The notes below the pieces were generated by a model that saw nothing but the letters and a program-made list of their open reading frames with translations, was not told the DNA's origin and did not search any database. DNA of 64,000 nt from Rhizobium sp. CSW-27 (GTDB taxonomy: Bacteria > Pseudomonadota > Alphaproteobacteria > Rhizobiales > Rhizobiaceae). Location of the stretch: assembly GCF_018760785.1 (NCBI RefSeq), contig NZ_JAHHZO010000002.1, forward strand, positions 124,001-188,000, in the 5' to 3' direction. The translations under genes and the position numbers were made by a program. This document shows, piece by piece, positions 50,754 through 61,526 of this stretch (position 1 is the first letter of the stretch; every line of letters begins with the position of its first letter).

Positions 50754-50876
50754 CCGTTCCACGGCGGAATGAGTGGAAATTTCCCGTTTCGCCATTTGTG
50801 GCAGGTTTGCGGTTTCTCGTCCGGGCGGTTGCGGACCGCTAGAATTCCGGTCAATCGAACCTGACCGGAGAATTGC

Positions 50877-51863
50877 ATGAACCGCCTCCTGATCATCGGC
50901 ACCGCGCTGGCCGCTCTCGTCGCCGGGCCGGTGCTGGCCCAACAGCCGAACAAGCTGCTGAACGCGTCCTACGACATCGCGCGCGAACTGTTTGCCGCCG
51001 AAAACGAAGCCTTCGTCAAGGTTCATCCGGGTGTCACCATCGACCAGTCGCATGCCGGGACCTCCAAGCAGGCCCGCGCCATTGTCGAAGGCCTGGAGGC
51101 GGATGTCGTTACCTTCAATCAGGTGACCGACATCGATTTCCTGGTGAAGCAGGGCTTCGTTTCGAAGGACTGGCAGAAGAACTTCCCCAATGCGGCTTCC
51201 CCCTTCTACTCCTTTCCGTCCTTTCTGGTGCGCGCCGGAAACCCGAAGAACATCAAGGACTGGAACGATCTCGTCCGCGACGACGTGAAGGTGATCTTCC
51301 CGAACCCGAAGACCTCGGGCAATGCCCGCTATACCTATCTCGCGGCAACCGCCTATGCCAAGGAAGCCTTTGGCGGCGACGAGGAGAAGGTCGAGGCCTT
51401 CGTGAAGAAGATCTTCGACAACGTGCCGGTCTTCGATACCGGCGGCCGTGCCGCCACGACCACCTTTGTCGAGCGTCAGATCGGCGATGTGCTGATCACA
51501 TTCGAGGCCGAAACGCGCGGCATTGCCAAGCAGTACGGTGCCGACAAGGTGGAAAGCGTCATTCCGTCCGTTTCGCTGCTGGCCGAATTCCCGGTTGCCG
51601 TTGTCGACAAGGTTGCCAAGAAGCATGGAACCGAGACGCTGGCCAAGACCTATCTCGATTTCCTCTACAGCGAGGAAGGCCAGCGGGTTGCCGCCCAGTT
51701 CGGCCACCGCGTGCATGATCCGAAGATCAAGGCCGAATTCGCCAGCGAGTTTCCGGAGGTTCGCCTCGTGAAGGTCGAGGATGTCTTCGGCGGCTGGGAC
51801 AAGGTGCAGAAGGAGCACTTCGCTTCCGGCGGCGAACTGGACCAGATCTACGGCAATCGTTAA
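50877..51863 (+). CDS. sbp: Sulfate/thiosulfate ABC transporter periplasmic binding protein
   Basis: 328 residues. Signal peptide to VLAQ (about 21), then the Sbp-family start LLNASYDIARELFAAENEAF. The sulfate-binding region is visible in GTSKQARAIVEGLEADVVTF, FPNPKTSGNARYTYLAA and FDTGGRAATTTFVERQIGDV. The mature protein binds sulfate in the periplasm and delivers it to CysT/CysW. GGAGAATTGC precedes the ATG. A strong hairpin lies between it and cysT. Assignment to sulfate rather than thiosulfate rests on family likeness. Confidence 0.92.
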   Translation: MNRLLIIGTALAALVAGPVLAQQPNKLLNASYDIARELFAAENEAFVKVHPGVTIDQSHAGTSKQARAIVEGLEADVVTFNQVTDIDFLVKQGFVSKDWQKNFPNAASPFYSFPSFLVRAGNPKNIKDWNDLVRDDVKVIFPNPKTSGNARYTYLAATAYAKEAFGGDEEKVEAFVKKIFDNVPVFDTGGRAATTTFVERQIGDVLITFEAETRGIAKQYGADKVESVIPSVSLLAEFPVAVVDKVAKKHGTETLAKTYLDFLYSEEGQRVAAQFGHRVHDPKIKAEFASEFPEVRLVKVEDVFGGWDKVQKEHFASGGELDQIYGNR

Positions 51864-51886
51864 GGCTTCAAGCCTCCCAGGGCCCC

Positions 51887-51915
51887 GGACCCGGCGAGTT
51901 TTCCTCGCCGGGTCC
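51887..51915 (+). terminator. Hairpin between sbp and cysT
   Basis: Perfect 11-base arms GGACCCGGCGA and TCGCCGGGTCC with a 7-base loop containing TTTT. No T-run after. Likely an attenuator or stabiliser that keeps the binding protein in excess. Confidence 0.6.
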
Positions 51916-51923
51916 GACTGTTG

Positions 51924-52763
51924 ATGACGGGAACCGCATTCGTGAAACGCAATGTCCTGCCCGGGCTGCGCCTGTCGCTCGGGCTCACCCTCTTCTATGT
52001 CGGCCTGATCGTGGTGCTGCCGCTGGCGGCGCTGGCGGTCAAGGCTGCCAGTCTCGGACCGGTCGACTACTGGTCGATCGTCTCCTCGCCGCGCGCGGTG
52101 GCCAGCTACCGGGTGACGGTGCTGGCGGCGCTCGGCGCCACCGTTTTCAACCTGTTCTTCGGTCTGGCGCTGGCCTGGGTTCTGACGCGATACCGCTTTC
52201 CCGGCCGCCGGCTGGTCGATGCCATGGTGGATCTGCCGTTTGCGCTGCCGACGGCGGTTGCCGGCATTTCGCTGACGGCGCTGTTTTCCGCCAATGGCTG
52301 GTTCGGCTCGGTGCTCTCCCATCTCGGCATCACGGTCGCCTACACGCCGCTTGGCATCATGATTGCCATGTGCTTCACCAGCCTGCCCTTCATCGTGCGC
52401 ACGGTGCAGCCGGTGCTGGAGGATCTCGATCCGGCTCTGGAAGAAGCAGCCCAATCGCTCGGCGGTTCGGACTGGACGATCTTCCGCAAGGTCATCCTGC
52501 CGCTTCTCAGCCCCGCGCTGCTGGCCGGCACCTCGCTCTCCTTTGCGCGGTCGCTGGGCGAGTTCGGTGCCATCATCTTCATTGCTGGCAACCAGCCGAT
52601 GAAGACGGAAATCACCGCGCTTCTGATCTTCATCCGCCTGGAGGAATATGATTACCAGGCGGCCGCCGCGATTGCCTCCGTGCTGCTGATCACCGCTTTC
52701 GTGACGCTGGCCATCACCAACTGGCTGCAGGCACGTGCGCTGCGTTATACGGTGAAGGGATAG
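51924..52763 (+). CDS. cysT: Sulfate ABC transporter permease CysT (CysU)
   Basis: 279 residues, about six helices. It opens with LPGLRLSLGLTLFYVGLIVV as other CysT proteins do, followed by FPGRRLVDAMVDLPFALPTA. The EAA-type loop is LDPALEEAAQSLGGSDWTIF. Together with CysW it makes the sulfate channel. The ribosome binding site is poor; ATG 51924 is chosen over the TTG directly before it and the GTG at 51942. It is 4 bases upstream of cysW. Confidence 0.92.
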   Translation: MTGTAFVKRNVLPGLRLSLGLTLFYVGLIVVLPLAALAVKAASLGPVDYWSIVSSPRAVASYRVTVLAALGATVFNLFFGLALAWVLTRYRFPGRRLVDAMVDLPFALPTAVAGISLTALFSANGWFGSVLSHLGITVAYTPLGIMIAMCFTSLPFIVRTVQPVLEDLDPALEEAAQSLGGSDWTIFRKVILPLLSPALLAGTSLSFARSLGEFGAIIFIAGNQPMKTEITALLIFIRLEEYDYQAAAAIASVLLITAFVTLAITNWLQARALRYTVKG

Positions 52764-52767
52764 ATCC

Positions 52768-53655
52768 ATGAGCCAGACACATCATCGCCGCAAACCGCCG
52801 CGTGTGGGGGACCGCCCGCTGTTTCGCAACAGCCTGATCGCAATCGTGCTGATCCTCGGCGCGCTTCTGATCCTGGCGCCGCTCATCGTCATCGGCGTCG
52901 AGGCCTTTTCCCAGGGCTGGCAGACCTATGTCGCGACGCTCGATCATCCGGACACTCGCCATGCGATCATGATGACCGTGGTCACCGCGCTGATTGCCGT
53001 GCCGGTCAATACCGTCTTCGGCATTGCCGCAGCCTGGTCGATCACCAAGTTCGATTTTCCAGGAAAGCGTCTGCTCCTGGTCGTGATCGAAATCCCGTTC
53101 TCGGTCTCGCCGATCGTCGCCGGGGTTGCCTATCTCTTCGTCTACGGTCTGCAGGGCATATTCGGCCCGCTGCTGGATGCCTATGACGTGAAGATCCTGT
53201 TTGCGTTGCCGGGCATCGTGCTGGCGTCGATGTTCGTGACCGCCCCCTTCGTGGCGCGCGAACTGATCCCGCTGATGCAGGCGCAGGGGCGTGATCTGGA
53301 AGAGGCCGCCACCTCGCTCGGCGCCTCCGGCTGGCGCACTTTCCTCGCCGTCACGCTACCGAATGTGAAGTGGGCGTTGCTTTATGGCGTCGTGCTCTGC
53401 AATGCCCGCGTGATGGGCGAATTCGGCGCAGTCTCCATCGTCTCCGGCAATATTCGCGGCCAGACCAACACGCTGCCGCTGCATATCGAGCTTCTCTATC
53501 ACGATTATCAGGCGGCCGGCGCCTTTGCCTCCGCCTCCATCCTGGCGGTACTTGCCGTCTTCACCATCATTGCCAAGGTCGCGCTGGAGCGTCGCGGTGC
53601 CGGCCGCCGCAAGGCACTGGCAAGCCTGCCTGCCTCCCAAGGAACCCGTCCATGA
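52768..53655 (+). CDS. cysW: Sulfate ABC transporter permease CysW
   Basis: 295 residues, six helices, first near residues 21-43. Typical CysW text: [20 protein letters not shown], with [20 protein letters not shown] as the ATPase-contact loop and [20 protein letters not shown]. It overlaps cysA by four bases (ATGA). Second membrane subunit of the sulfate importer. Confidence 0.93.
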   Translation: MSQTHHRRKPPRVGDRPLFRNSLIAIVLILGALLILAPLIVIGVEAFSQGWQTYVATLDHPDTRHAIMMTVVTALIAVPVNTVFGIAAAWSITKFDFPGKRLLLVVIEIPFSVSPIVAGVAYLFVYGLQGIFGPLLDAYDVKILFALPGIVLASMFVTAPFVARELIPLMQAQGRDLEEAATSLGASGWRTFLAVTLPNVKWALLYGVVLCNARVMGEFGAVSIVSGNIRGQTNTLPLHIELLYHDYQAAGAFASASILAVLAVFTIIAKVALERRGAGRRKALASLPASQGTRP

Positions 53656-54686
53656 AGATCCGCCTCGACAACGTCATCAAGACCTTCGACACGTTTCGCG
53701 CCGTGCACGGCGTTTCGCTGGAGATCGAAAGCGGTGAACTGGTGGCGCTCCTCGGTCCCTCCGGTTCGGGCAAGACGACGATCCTGCGCATGGTCGCCGG
53801 CCTCGAATATGCCGATGGGGGGCACATTTATTTCGGCGACCAGGATGCAACCGATATTCCGGTACGCGACCGCGGCGTCGGTTTCGTTTTCCAGCATTAT
53901 GCGCTTTTCCCGCATATGACGGTGGCGGAAAATATCGGCTTCGGCATGAGCGTGTCGAAGGTGAAGCGCAGCAAGGCGGAGATTGTCGCCCGCGTTCAGC
54001 AGCTCCTGAAACTCGTCAGGCTGGAGGGGCTCGGCGATCGGTTTCCCGGCCAGATCTCCGGCGGTCAGCGCCAGCGCGTGGCGCTGGCCCGTGCGCTTGC
54101 CGTCGATCCCAAGGTGCTGCTGCTGGACGAGCCTTTCGGTGCGCTCGACGCCAATGTGCGCCACGACCTGCGCCGCTGGCTGCGCGAGATCCACCAGGAG
54201 CTCGGCATCACCACGATCTTCGTGACGCATGACCAGGAGGAGGCACTCGATCTCGCCGATCGCGTCGTGATCCTGAAGGAAGGCAAGATCGTGCAACAGG
54301 GCACGCCGCAGGCGGTGTGCCGCGATCCGAAGGATGCCTTCGTGCTGAAATTCCTTGGCGATGCGAACAGGCTTACAGGCGAGGTGAGGGCAGGGCGAGC
54401 AATGGCGGGCGGTGCCGTGATCGATGCGCCGGGCCTTGCTGATGGTCCGGCGGAGATCTATGCCCGCCCGCGCGATCTCGACTGGTCCGCCGAGGGGCCC
54501 GGCGTGGCGGCGACGGTGACGCGCGTCCTCGATCGTCCTGGCGAACGCCGCGTCATGGTGCAGGCGGTAACCGGCGAGGCACTGGAATTCGACGTCGAAC
54601 CGGAGCGCGACATCGCGGCCGGGCAGGCCGGTTTCGTCACGCTGCGCCGTGCGAAGGTGTTCGCGCTGGATGAAAACCCGGCCTGA
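53652..54686 (+). CDS. cysA: Sulfate ABC transporter ATP-binding protein CysA
   Basis: 344 residues. Walker [10 protein letters not shown]-loop [12 protein letters not shown], signature [16 protein letters not shown], Walker [12 protein letters not shown] and [14 protein letters not shown] are intact. The C-terminal regulatory TOBE-like domain ends in [10 protein letters not shown], as in CysA. It energises CysT/CysW. The ATG overlaps the cysW stop. It is the last gene of sbp-cysTWA and converges with the amidase 31 bases on; no terminator is evident. Confidence 0.93.
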   Translation: MKIRLDNVIKTFDTFRAVHGVSLEIESGELVALLGPSGSGKTTILRMVAGLEYADGGHIYFGDQDATDIPVRDRGVGFVFQHYALFPHMTVAENIGFGMSVSKVKRSKAEIVARVQQLLKLVRLEGLGDRFPGQISGGQRQRVALARALAVDPKVLLLDEPFGALDANVRHDLRRWLREIHQELGITTIFVTHDQEEALDLADRVVILKEGKIVQQGTPQAVCRDPKDAFVLKFLGDANRLTGEVRAGRAMAGGAVIDAPGLADGPAEIYARPRDLDWSAEGPGVAATVTRVLDRPGERRVMVQAVTGEALEFDVEPERDIAAGQAGFVTLRRAKVFALDENPA

Positions 54687-54716
54687 GCCCTGTGGGGCAG
54701 GCCCGCTGCGGTGCGA

Positions 54717-56111
54717 TCAGTCGACCGGCGGTTCGGGCCAGCGCGCCACGCCGCCGCTCCAGGTCTCGAACGCCTTCGACAGTTTCAGCACGAAGGGATC
54801 GGCAAAGCGGGGGCCGACGATCTGCAGGCCGATCGGCATGCCGCTCTTGGAGAAACCGCAATTGATGGAGGAGGCCGGCTGTTCCGACATGTTCCACGGC
54901 ACGGTGAAGGCGATATGTTCGAAGGGGGCGGCCGGATCATTGGTCGGCGACGCCCAGTCCGCCGGATAGGAGACGACCGGATTGGTGGGCGAGATCACCG
55001 CATCGACAGTGGTGAACAGTTTTCCGCAGGTCTTGCGCATCTCGATCGTCTGGTTGAAGCCACGCACCGCATCGACACCGGAGACATGCGCGCCACCCTT
55101 TGCCCAGTCGAAGATATAAGGCAGGATGAGGCTCTGGCGTTCCTCGTCCATGCCGGCAATATCGCCCCAGAAGCGCGCACGCCAGAAATTGTCGAGGCCG
55201 TCGAGCATCGCCCGCGTGATGACCGGCCCGACGGGCACGATCTCGGCGCCCGCCTGTTCGAACAGGCGCGCTGCCGCCATCACCGCCTCCTTCACCTCGT
55301 CTTCCGCCGCAAGTCCGGTCCCCGCATCCAGCATCAGGCCGATTTTCAGGCCGCGTACGTCGATGTCGAGATCCAGCCAGTCGAAGGCATTCGGCGGCAG
55401 CGAGGTGCCGTCGCGCCAATCGGTCCGCGACAGCGGCTCCATGGACAGCGCCGCATCCTCGACGAAACGCGTCATCGGACCCGCACAGCGGCCGACATAA
55501 TAGGGATCGACCGGAATGCGGCCCTGGCTGGGCTTGAAGCCGAAAATGCCGGTCCAGCCGGCCGGAAGCCGCACCGAACCGCCGATATCGGTGCCAATAT
55601 GCAGAGGGCCGAAACCGGCCGCTGCCGCCGCAGAGGCCCCGGCACTCGATCCGCCGGGGTTCTGGCTCAGGTCCCACGGGTTACGGCTGAGCTTGTGAAA
55701 ACTGGAGAGGCCGGAGGAGAGCATGCCGTAATCCGGGCATGTGGTCTTGGCGAAGATTACCGCCCCATCCTCGCGGCAGCGAGCGGCAATCGGCGCATCC
55801 TCCGCCGCCGGGACCAGTTCGACCGCCTTTGTGCCAAGCGGCACCGGATCACCCTTGGTGGCGATCAGCTCCTTCAGCGTCACCGGAATACCGTCGAGGA
55901 CGCCGAGCGTCTCGCCTTTCTGCCAGCGCTCGGTCGAGGCCTTCGCCTGGGCGCGGGCGTTTTCCGGATCGTAGAGATAGAGCGCCTGCACATAAGGTTC
56001 AAACGCGTCGATCCGCTCTTCCACCGCCTGCCAGTATTCGAGCGGCGAAAGGCTCTTGCGGGCATAGAGATCCCGGACCTGCCGGATGGTCAGCGTCAGC
56101 AATTCATTCAT
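54717..56111 (-). CDS. Amidase signature-family hydrolase
   Basis: 464 residues. The Ser-cis-Ser-Lys machinery of the amidase signature family is visible: lysine in LKELIATKGDPVP (about 80), then QNPGGSSAGASAAAAAG and the nucleophile in GTDIGGSVRLPAG. It hydrolyses an amide; without GatB and GatC neighbours it is unlikely to be the tRNA amidotransferase. It lies 26 bases downstream of the peptide-type permease genes on the same strand, so it probably processes the imported compound. GTGACGAAGACATCGCC-like text offers only a weak ribosome binding site. Confidence 0.88.
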   Translation of the reverse strand: MNELLTLTIRQVRDLYARKSLSPLEYWQAVEERIDAFEPYVQALYLYDPENARAQAKASTERWQKGETLGVLDGIPVTLKELIATKGDPVPLGTKAVELVPAAEDAPIAARCREDGAVIFAKTTCPDYGMLSSGLSSFHKLSRNPWDLSQNPGGSSAGASAAAAAGFGPLHIGTDIGGSVRLPAGWTGIFGFKPSQGRIPVDPYYVGRCAGPMTRFVEDAALSMEPLSRTDWRDGTSLPPNAFDWLDLDIDVRGLKIGLMLDAGTGLAAEDEVKEAVMAAARLFEQAGAEIVPVGPVITRAMLDGLDNFWRARFWGDIAGMDEERQSLILPYIFDWAKGGAHVSGVDAVRGFNQTIEMRKTCGKLFTTVDAVISPTNPVVSYPADWASPTNDPAAPFEHIAFTVPWNMSEQPASSINCGFSKSGMPIGLQIVGPRFADPFVLKLSKAFETWSGGVARWPEPPVD

Positions 56112-56137
56112 GGCGATGTCTTCGTTCTGGTGAAAAA

Positions 56138-56956
56138 TCAGGATTGGTCGCGAGGATCGAGCAGGTCGCGCAAGCCGTCGCCCAGCATGTTGAGGCCCAT
56201 CACGGCGAGTGCGATGGCAAGGCCCGGCAAGAGTGCCAGCCAGGGCGCCTGGCCGAGAAAGGTCTGCGCATCCGACAGCATGCGGCCCCAGGTGGGTGCG
56301 GGCGGCGGCATGCCGAGACCGAGGAAACTGAGCCCGGCTTCCGTCAGGATCGCCAGACCGAGCTGGATCGTCACCTGCACGATGATCTGATTGGCAATGT
56401 TGGGCAACACATGCACGATGGTAATCTTCGCCCGGTTGCGCCCCATGCCGATGGCCGCCGTCACGTAATCGCGCGTCCAGATCTGCTGGGCGGCCCCGAG
56501 CGTCAGCCGGGCAAAGACCGGCACCATGAAGACCGCGATAGCGATGATCGCTGTGAAGCGGCCGGAGCCGATGAAGGCACCGAGCAGCATGGCCGACAGA
56601 ATGGGCGGCACGGCGAAGATGATGTCGCAGATGCGCATGACGACGCTTTCCGTCAGCCCGCGGATCGCCGCGACGATGACGCCGACACCGGTGCCGAGCG
56701 TGGCGCCGATCGCCACCGCCAGAAGCGAGGTGGAGAGCGAATTCCAGGCACCCACCATCAGCATCGAGGCGACGTCACGGCCGAACTGGTCCGTGCCGAG
56801 CAAGCCCTGCGCCATCGGCGGCTTCAGGCGATGGACGATCTGCATCTTCGTCGGCGGCAGTGGCGTCCAGACGAGCGAGACGAGCGCGATGGCAACCAGT
56901 GTCAACGTGATCACAAGGCCGATCGAGAAAATGGGACGGCGCAGAAGGAAGCTCAT
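56138..56956 (-). CDS. Peptide/opine-type ABC transporter permease (DppC-like), first system
   Basis: 272 residues. N-terminal helix near IFSIGLVITLTLVAIALVSL, then LGTDQFGRDVASMLMVGAWN, the DppC signature. The ATPase-contact loop reads YVTAAIGMGRNRAKITIVHV. It pairs with the DppB-like gene upstream (one-base overlap). No ATPase gene in this half of the cluster; the ATPases at 60774-62356 may serve it. Confidence 0.88.
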   Translation of the reverse strand: MSFLLRRPIFSIGLVITLTLVAIALVSLVWTPLPPTKMQIVHRLKPPMAQGLLGTDQFGRDVASMLMVGAWNSLSTSLLAVAIGATLGTGVGVIVAAIRGLTESVVMRICDIIFAVPPILSAMLLGAFIGSGRFTAIIAIAVFMVPVFARLTLGAAQQIWTRDYVTAAIGMGRNRAKITIVHVLPNIANQIIVQVTIQLGLAILTEAGLSFLGLGMPPPAPTWGRMLSDAQTFLGQAPWLALLPGLAIALAVMGLNMLGDGLRDLLDPRDQS

Positions 56957-57906
56957 CAGCGCACTCCCGCCCGAAGCCGGGGATCGATGACGAGATAGGC
57001 AAGATCAACGAGGAAATTCATGAGGATCACAAGACCGGAGAAGAACAGGACGACATCCTGCATCACCACCACATCGCGCTGGGACAGCGCCTGAAAGGCA
57101 AGCCGCCCGAGGCCCGGCAGGTTGAAGACGTTTTCCACGAGGACGGCACCGGCAATCAGGAAGGTGAACTGCAGGCCGAGCATGGTGACGACCGGGATCA
57201 GCGCGTTTGGCACGGCATGTCGCCAGAGTGCGGTCTGCTCGGACAGGCCTTTTGCGCGGGCGGTGCGGACAAAATCCTCGTTCATCACCTCCAGCACGGC
57301 GGAACGGGTGACGCGCATCAGGACACCCGCCTGCGGCAAAGCGAGTGCCACCGCCGGCAGGAACAGCGCCTTCAAGCCGTCCGCCACGCCCACATCCCAA
57401 CCGGGAAAACCGCCGGCCGGCAGCCAGCCGAGCGTCGTGGAGAACAGGATGATCAGCAGCAACCCGACCCAGAAGGCGGGAACCGCGATGCTGACATGCG
57501 AGAAGAGGCCGGAAAACACGTCCCAGGCACCATTCTGGTGGCGAGCGGCCTGGACGCCGAGCGGAATGGCCAGCGCGATGGAGAGCACAACCGCCATCAG
57601 CGCCAGCGGCACCGTCACCGCCAGCCGCTCGGCAATCAGCCCGGCCACCGGCACGCCATAGGTATAAGAGCGGCCGAGATCGCCCTGCAGCACCCCGCCG
57701 AGCCAGGCGACGTAACGCACCACGAGCGGCCGGTCGAGACCCATCTCCTTCTGCAGTGCTGCCAGCGTATCGGGGCTCGCCGAGGTTCCGAGAATGACCG
57801 AGGCCGGATCACCCGGCAGAAGATCCATGACCGCAAAGAGGATGGCGGAGACCAGGAGCAATGTGACGATGAGGCCGGCAACCCGGCGAAAAATAAGCGC
57901 AATCAT
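56956..57906 (-). CDS. Peptide-type ABC transporter permease (DppB-like), first system
   Basis: 316 residues. It starts MIALIFRRVAGLIVTLLLVS, followed by DLLPGDPASVILG and LGLDRP-type text of DppB; later VRTARAKGLSEQTALWRHAV is the EAA loop. Six helices. The ATG at 57904-57906 follows AGAAGGCACAGGAC; an upstream ATG would add 18 residues without a site. It overlaps the DppC-like gene. A palindrome-rich repeat separates it from the binding-protein gene upstream. Confidence 0.88.
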   Translation of the reverse strand: MIALIFRRVAGLIVTLLLVSAILFAVMDLLPGDPASVILGTSASPDTLAALQKEMGLDRPLVVRYVAWLGGVLQGDLGRSYTYGVPVAGLIAERLAVTVPLALMAVVLSIALAIPLGVQAARHQNGAWDVFSGLFSHVSIAVPAFWVGLLLIILFSTTLGWLPAGGFPGWDVGVADGLKALFLPAVALALPQAGVLMRVTRSAVLEVMNEDFVRTARAKGLSEQTALWRHAVPNALIPVVTMLGLQFTFLIAGAVLVENVFNLPGLGRLAFQALSQRDVVVMQDVVLFFSGLVILMNFLVDLAYLVIDPRLRAGVR

Positions 57907-57978
57907 GTCCTGTGCCTTCTGGCTCGCAAGAGCGAAGGATGAAGTGCCGGCAACCGGCATGCAATGAAATTCGAGGAC

Positions 57979-58110
57979 GGGGGTCAGACCCCCTCTGGCC
58001 TGCCGGCCATCTTCCCCACAAGGGGGGAGACCACCAGAGGCAACGGCTCGCCCAGCCTATCGGGTTCGCTCGGGGCAGGGTAAGCCCCTCCCTCTTGTGG
58101 GGAGGGGTTT
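57979..58110. repeat. Mosaic palindromic intergenic repeat (RIME-like)
   Basis: It contains GGGGTC-A-GACCCC (57980-57992), an inverted pair CCTCTGG (57992-57998)/CCAGAGG (58034-58040), and a long imperfect inverted pair TTCCCCACAAGGGGGGAG (58012-58029)/CTCCCTCTTGTGGGGAGGGG (58088-58107). Such mosaics of palindromes between genes are typical of Rhizobium intergenic mosaic elements. Its position between binding protein and permease suggests effects on mRNA. Confidence 0.55.
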
Positions 58111-58124
58111 AGCGCCCAAGCGCC

Positions 58125-59657
58125 TCACTCCGTCCAGTGCACCTCGGAGAGCACGTTCGACGGGATCGGCTCGTTTTCCCAGAGCCCAACCACCTTCTTG
58201 TCCCACACACCGAGCTTCGGCATGACGAAGAGGTAGAGCGCCGGCACGTCGGTCGCGAGGATCTTCTGCGCCTCGCCGTAAAGCTTTTCCTGCTCGGCCG
58301 CATCCGACGTCGCTTCCACCTTCTTCAGGATCTCGTTGAAGGCCGGGTTCTTGTAGGCAAAGTAGTAGGGGTCGCGGGCATAGATATCGATGTCCATCGG
58401 CTCGGCATGGGCGACGATGGTCATGTCGAAATTGCCGCCCTTGAAGACATCGGCCACCCATTTTGCCGGGAATTCGGTGGTCTCGATCGTCATCGTCACG
58501 CCGATTTCCGCCAGCATTGCCTGCAGGATCTGCGAGGAGCGCTGGGCATAGGCCATCTGCGGTGCCTTCATGGTGAAGGAGAAACCGTTGGGGTAACCGG
58601 CTTCGGCAAGCAGGGCCTTGGCCTTTTGCGGATCATAGGGATAGGTGCCCGTCAGATCGACGTAACCCCGGTCGTTCGGCGTGTAATGGCTGCCGATCGG
58701 CGTACCGAAACCGGACCAGGCACCATCGACGACGGCCTGGCGGTCAACGGCCATCATCAGCGCCTGACGCACGCGCTTGTCGTCGAACGGCTTCTTGGCA
58801 TTGTTCATGCCGGCCACGACCTTGAGTTCGGTATTGCCGATGACGGTGGCAAGCCGCGCATCCGTCTTCAGGCTTTCGATCAGTTCCGGCGCGCCGAATT
58901 CCGGGAAGGCATCGACATCACCGGCCTTCAGCGCCGCGGCCTGCGCCTGCGCATCGGCGATGAAACGGAAGGTCGCCTTTTCGAGCTTGGCGGCGGCGGC
59001 CTTGTTCCAGTAATCCGGGTTCCGGGCCAGTTCGACGGATGCCCCCTTGGTCCAGCTGACGAACTTGAACGGCCCGGTGCCGATGGGGGTGGTCTTGTTG
59101 TCGGCAGCCGATTTCGGTGCGACGATGGAGGAGGACGGCCAGCCGAGCCAATAGAGCAGGCTGCCGGCCGGCTGCTTCAGCTTGAGAACCAGCGTTTGCG
59201 CATCCGGTGTCTCGACCGTATCGATCGAGGCGAAATAGCGCTTCTGCGGATTGACGGAATCGGCACCGCGCGCCCGGTCGATGGAGAATTTCGCCACCGA
59301 GGAATCGAAGGCCTCGCCATTGTGGAAGGTCACGCCCTGGCGCAGCTTGAACGTATAGGTCAGCCCATCCGGCGAGATCGTCCAGCTTTCGGCGAGCTGC
59401 GGCTTAACCTTGCCGTCGCGGTCAATGGTCGTCAGGCCCTCGAAGATATTCTGCCAGGTCACCTGGCCGATCGCGACCGGTGCGGCAATCGTCGGATCAA
59501 GCCCCGTCGGCTCGACGGCCATGCCGAGCGTCAGGCTCGTCTTCGGCGCGGCTTCGGCCGGCATTCCGGCGGCAAGCACCAGCCCGGCGGCCATGGCAAG
59601 GCCAAGAACGGCCCGGCGCGTCAGCGCGGTGGATGCGGAAAGAAACTGGCTTCCCAT
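58125..59657 (-). CDS. Peptide/nickel-type ABC transporter substrate-binding protein (DppA/OppA family)
   Basis: 510 residues. The signal sequence has twin arginines (LTRRAVLGLAMAAGLVLAAG) and ends near AEAA, so it may use Tat. The mature part has the SBP_bac_5 landmarks: LTLGMAVEPTGLDPTIAAPV, IFEGLTTIDRDGKVKPQLAE, TYTFKLRQGVTFHNGEAFDS and GTGPFKFVSW. Start ATG 59657 with AAGGGG 10 bases before. It faces the first permease pair (gap occupied by the mosaic repeat). Ligand unknown; the amidase in the same operon suggests an amide or peptide. Confidence 0.9.
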   Translation of the reverse strand: MGSQFLSASTALTRRAVLGLAMAAGLVLAAGMPAEAAPKTSLTLGMAVEPTGLDPTIAAPVAIGQVTWQNIFEGLTTIDRDGKVKPQLAESWTISPDGLTYTFKLRQGVTFHNGEAFDSSVAKFSIDRARGADSVNPQKRYFASIDTVETPDAQTLVLKLKQPAGSLLYWLGWPSSSIVAPKSAADNKTTPIGTGPFKFVSWTKGASVELARNPDYWNKAAAAKLEKATFRFIADAQAQAAALKAGDVDAFPEFGAPELIESLKTDARLATVIGNTELKVVAGMNNAKKPFDDKRVRQALMMAVDRQAVVDGAWSGFGTPIGSHYTPNDRGYVDLTGTYPYDPQKAKALLAEAGYPNGFSFTMKAPQMAYAQRSSQILQAMLAEIGVTMTIETTEFPAKWVADVFKGGNFDMTIVAHAEPMDIDIYARDPYYFAYKNPAFNEILKKVEATSDAAEQEKLYGEAQKILATDVPALYLFVMPKLGVWDKKVVGLWENEPIPSNVLSEVHWTE

Positions 59658-59792
59658 AGGTGGCATTCCCCTTGTTCTCGCTCTGCCGCAAGGCCGGAAA
59701 AGCCCGGCGGGAACGTGGTTATGCGAAGAGAGTGGCACTTCGCAGGCGCACACACAATTACCATTTTTGTGTTCCCTGTGTAGCCGAAATCG

Positions 59793-60722
59793 CTACACGG
59801 AATTCTTCGGTTTGCGTGGCTTCGGCCGGTCGGCGCCACGCATGAAGCCCTCGATGAAATCCACCAGCTTGCCGGCGGCAAAGGAGAGCTGCCGGTCTGG
59901 CGCCACACAGAGGTCGATTGCCGTGCGCACGCCCTTGCCGGCGGCCACCGGGATCGCCGCCATCATGCCGGACTGCACCTCGCGCTGCACGGCAAGCGCC
60001 GGCAAAAACGTCACGGCCGCCTGCTGCAGCACGAGTTCCTTCAGCATTTCCAGCGAACCGGTGACGAAGACCGGATCGAGCTCGACGCCGATCTTGGCGA
60101 ACTGTTCTTCAAAGGCCTGCCGTGCGCCAAAATTCTTGTCCGGCAGCGCCAGCGGCAGCGCCGCGATTTCCTTCAACGTGATCTCCGGTCGCTCCGCTGC
60201 CGGATGGCTGGCCCAGGTGATCACGTCATAGGTGATTTCAGACCGCAGCCGCACCTTCACACCGGGCATTTTGGTGGCAAACAGGGTGACCACCAGATCG
60301 GCCTCCGCCGCCGCCAGCGCTTCGATCGCCTGGCGTGCGCTGGTGATCATCACCTCGAAACGCAGTTTCGGATACCGCAAGGAGAATTGCGCGAGCACCG
60401 GCGCGAGCAGATTGGCAACCGTCGCGCCATTGGCATAGATCACCACCCGGCCCCGCTGCAGGCCCTGCAGGTCATCGATCAACTGGTGGACATGTTCCAG
60501 CTCGCGGAAGGTGCGCCCGGCGCGTGCCGCCAGCAGTTCGCCCGCCGCCGTCAGCTTGATGCCGCGATTCGACCGCTCCACCAGCGCCGTCCCAAAGTAA
60601 TGCTCGAGATTTTCGATCTGCCGGCTGACGGCGGTCGGGGCCACGTTGAGGTTTTCGGCGGCCGCGCGCATCGAATTGGTGCGCACGAGCTCGTCGAAAT
60701 ACATAAGGGCACGAAGCTGCAT
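59793..60722 (-). CDS. LysR-family transcriptional regulator
   Basis: 309 residues. The winged helix-turn-helix starts at residue 1: MQLRALMYFDELVRTNSMRA, followed by AAENLNVAPTAVSRQIENLE, the LysR DNA-binding signature. The co-inducer domain begins about 90 (GRVVIYANGATVANLLAPVL). It lies between two transport gene groups, all on the minus strand, so it likely regulates one or both and may be co-transcribed with the ATPase genes upstream (51-base gap). It is not divergent, which is unusual for LysR. Confidence 0.88.
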   Translation of the reverse strand: MQLRALMYFDELVRTNSMRAAAENLNVAPTAVSRQIENLEHYFGTALVERSNRGIKLTAAGELLAARAGRTFRELEHVHQLIDDLQGLQRGRVVIYANGATVANLLAPVLAQFSLRYPKLRFEVMITSARQAIEALAAAEADLVVTLFATKMPGVKVRLRSEITYDVITWASHPAAERPEITLKEIAALPLALPDKNFGARQAFEEQFAKIGVELDPVFVTGSLEMLKELVLQQAAVTFLPALAVQREVQSGMMAAIPVAAGKGVRTAIDLCVAPDRQLSFAAGKLVDFIEGFMRGADRPKPRKPKNSV

Positions 60723-60773
60723 GAAAAGTCCTGCACGGTGAAACGATGGCTGCCAGGGTCGTCGGGTTCAGCG

Positions 60774-61522
<749 letters not shown>

Positions 61523-61526
<4 letters not shown>

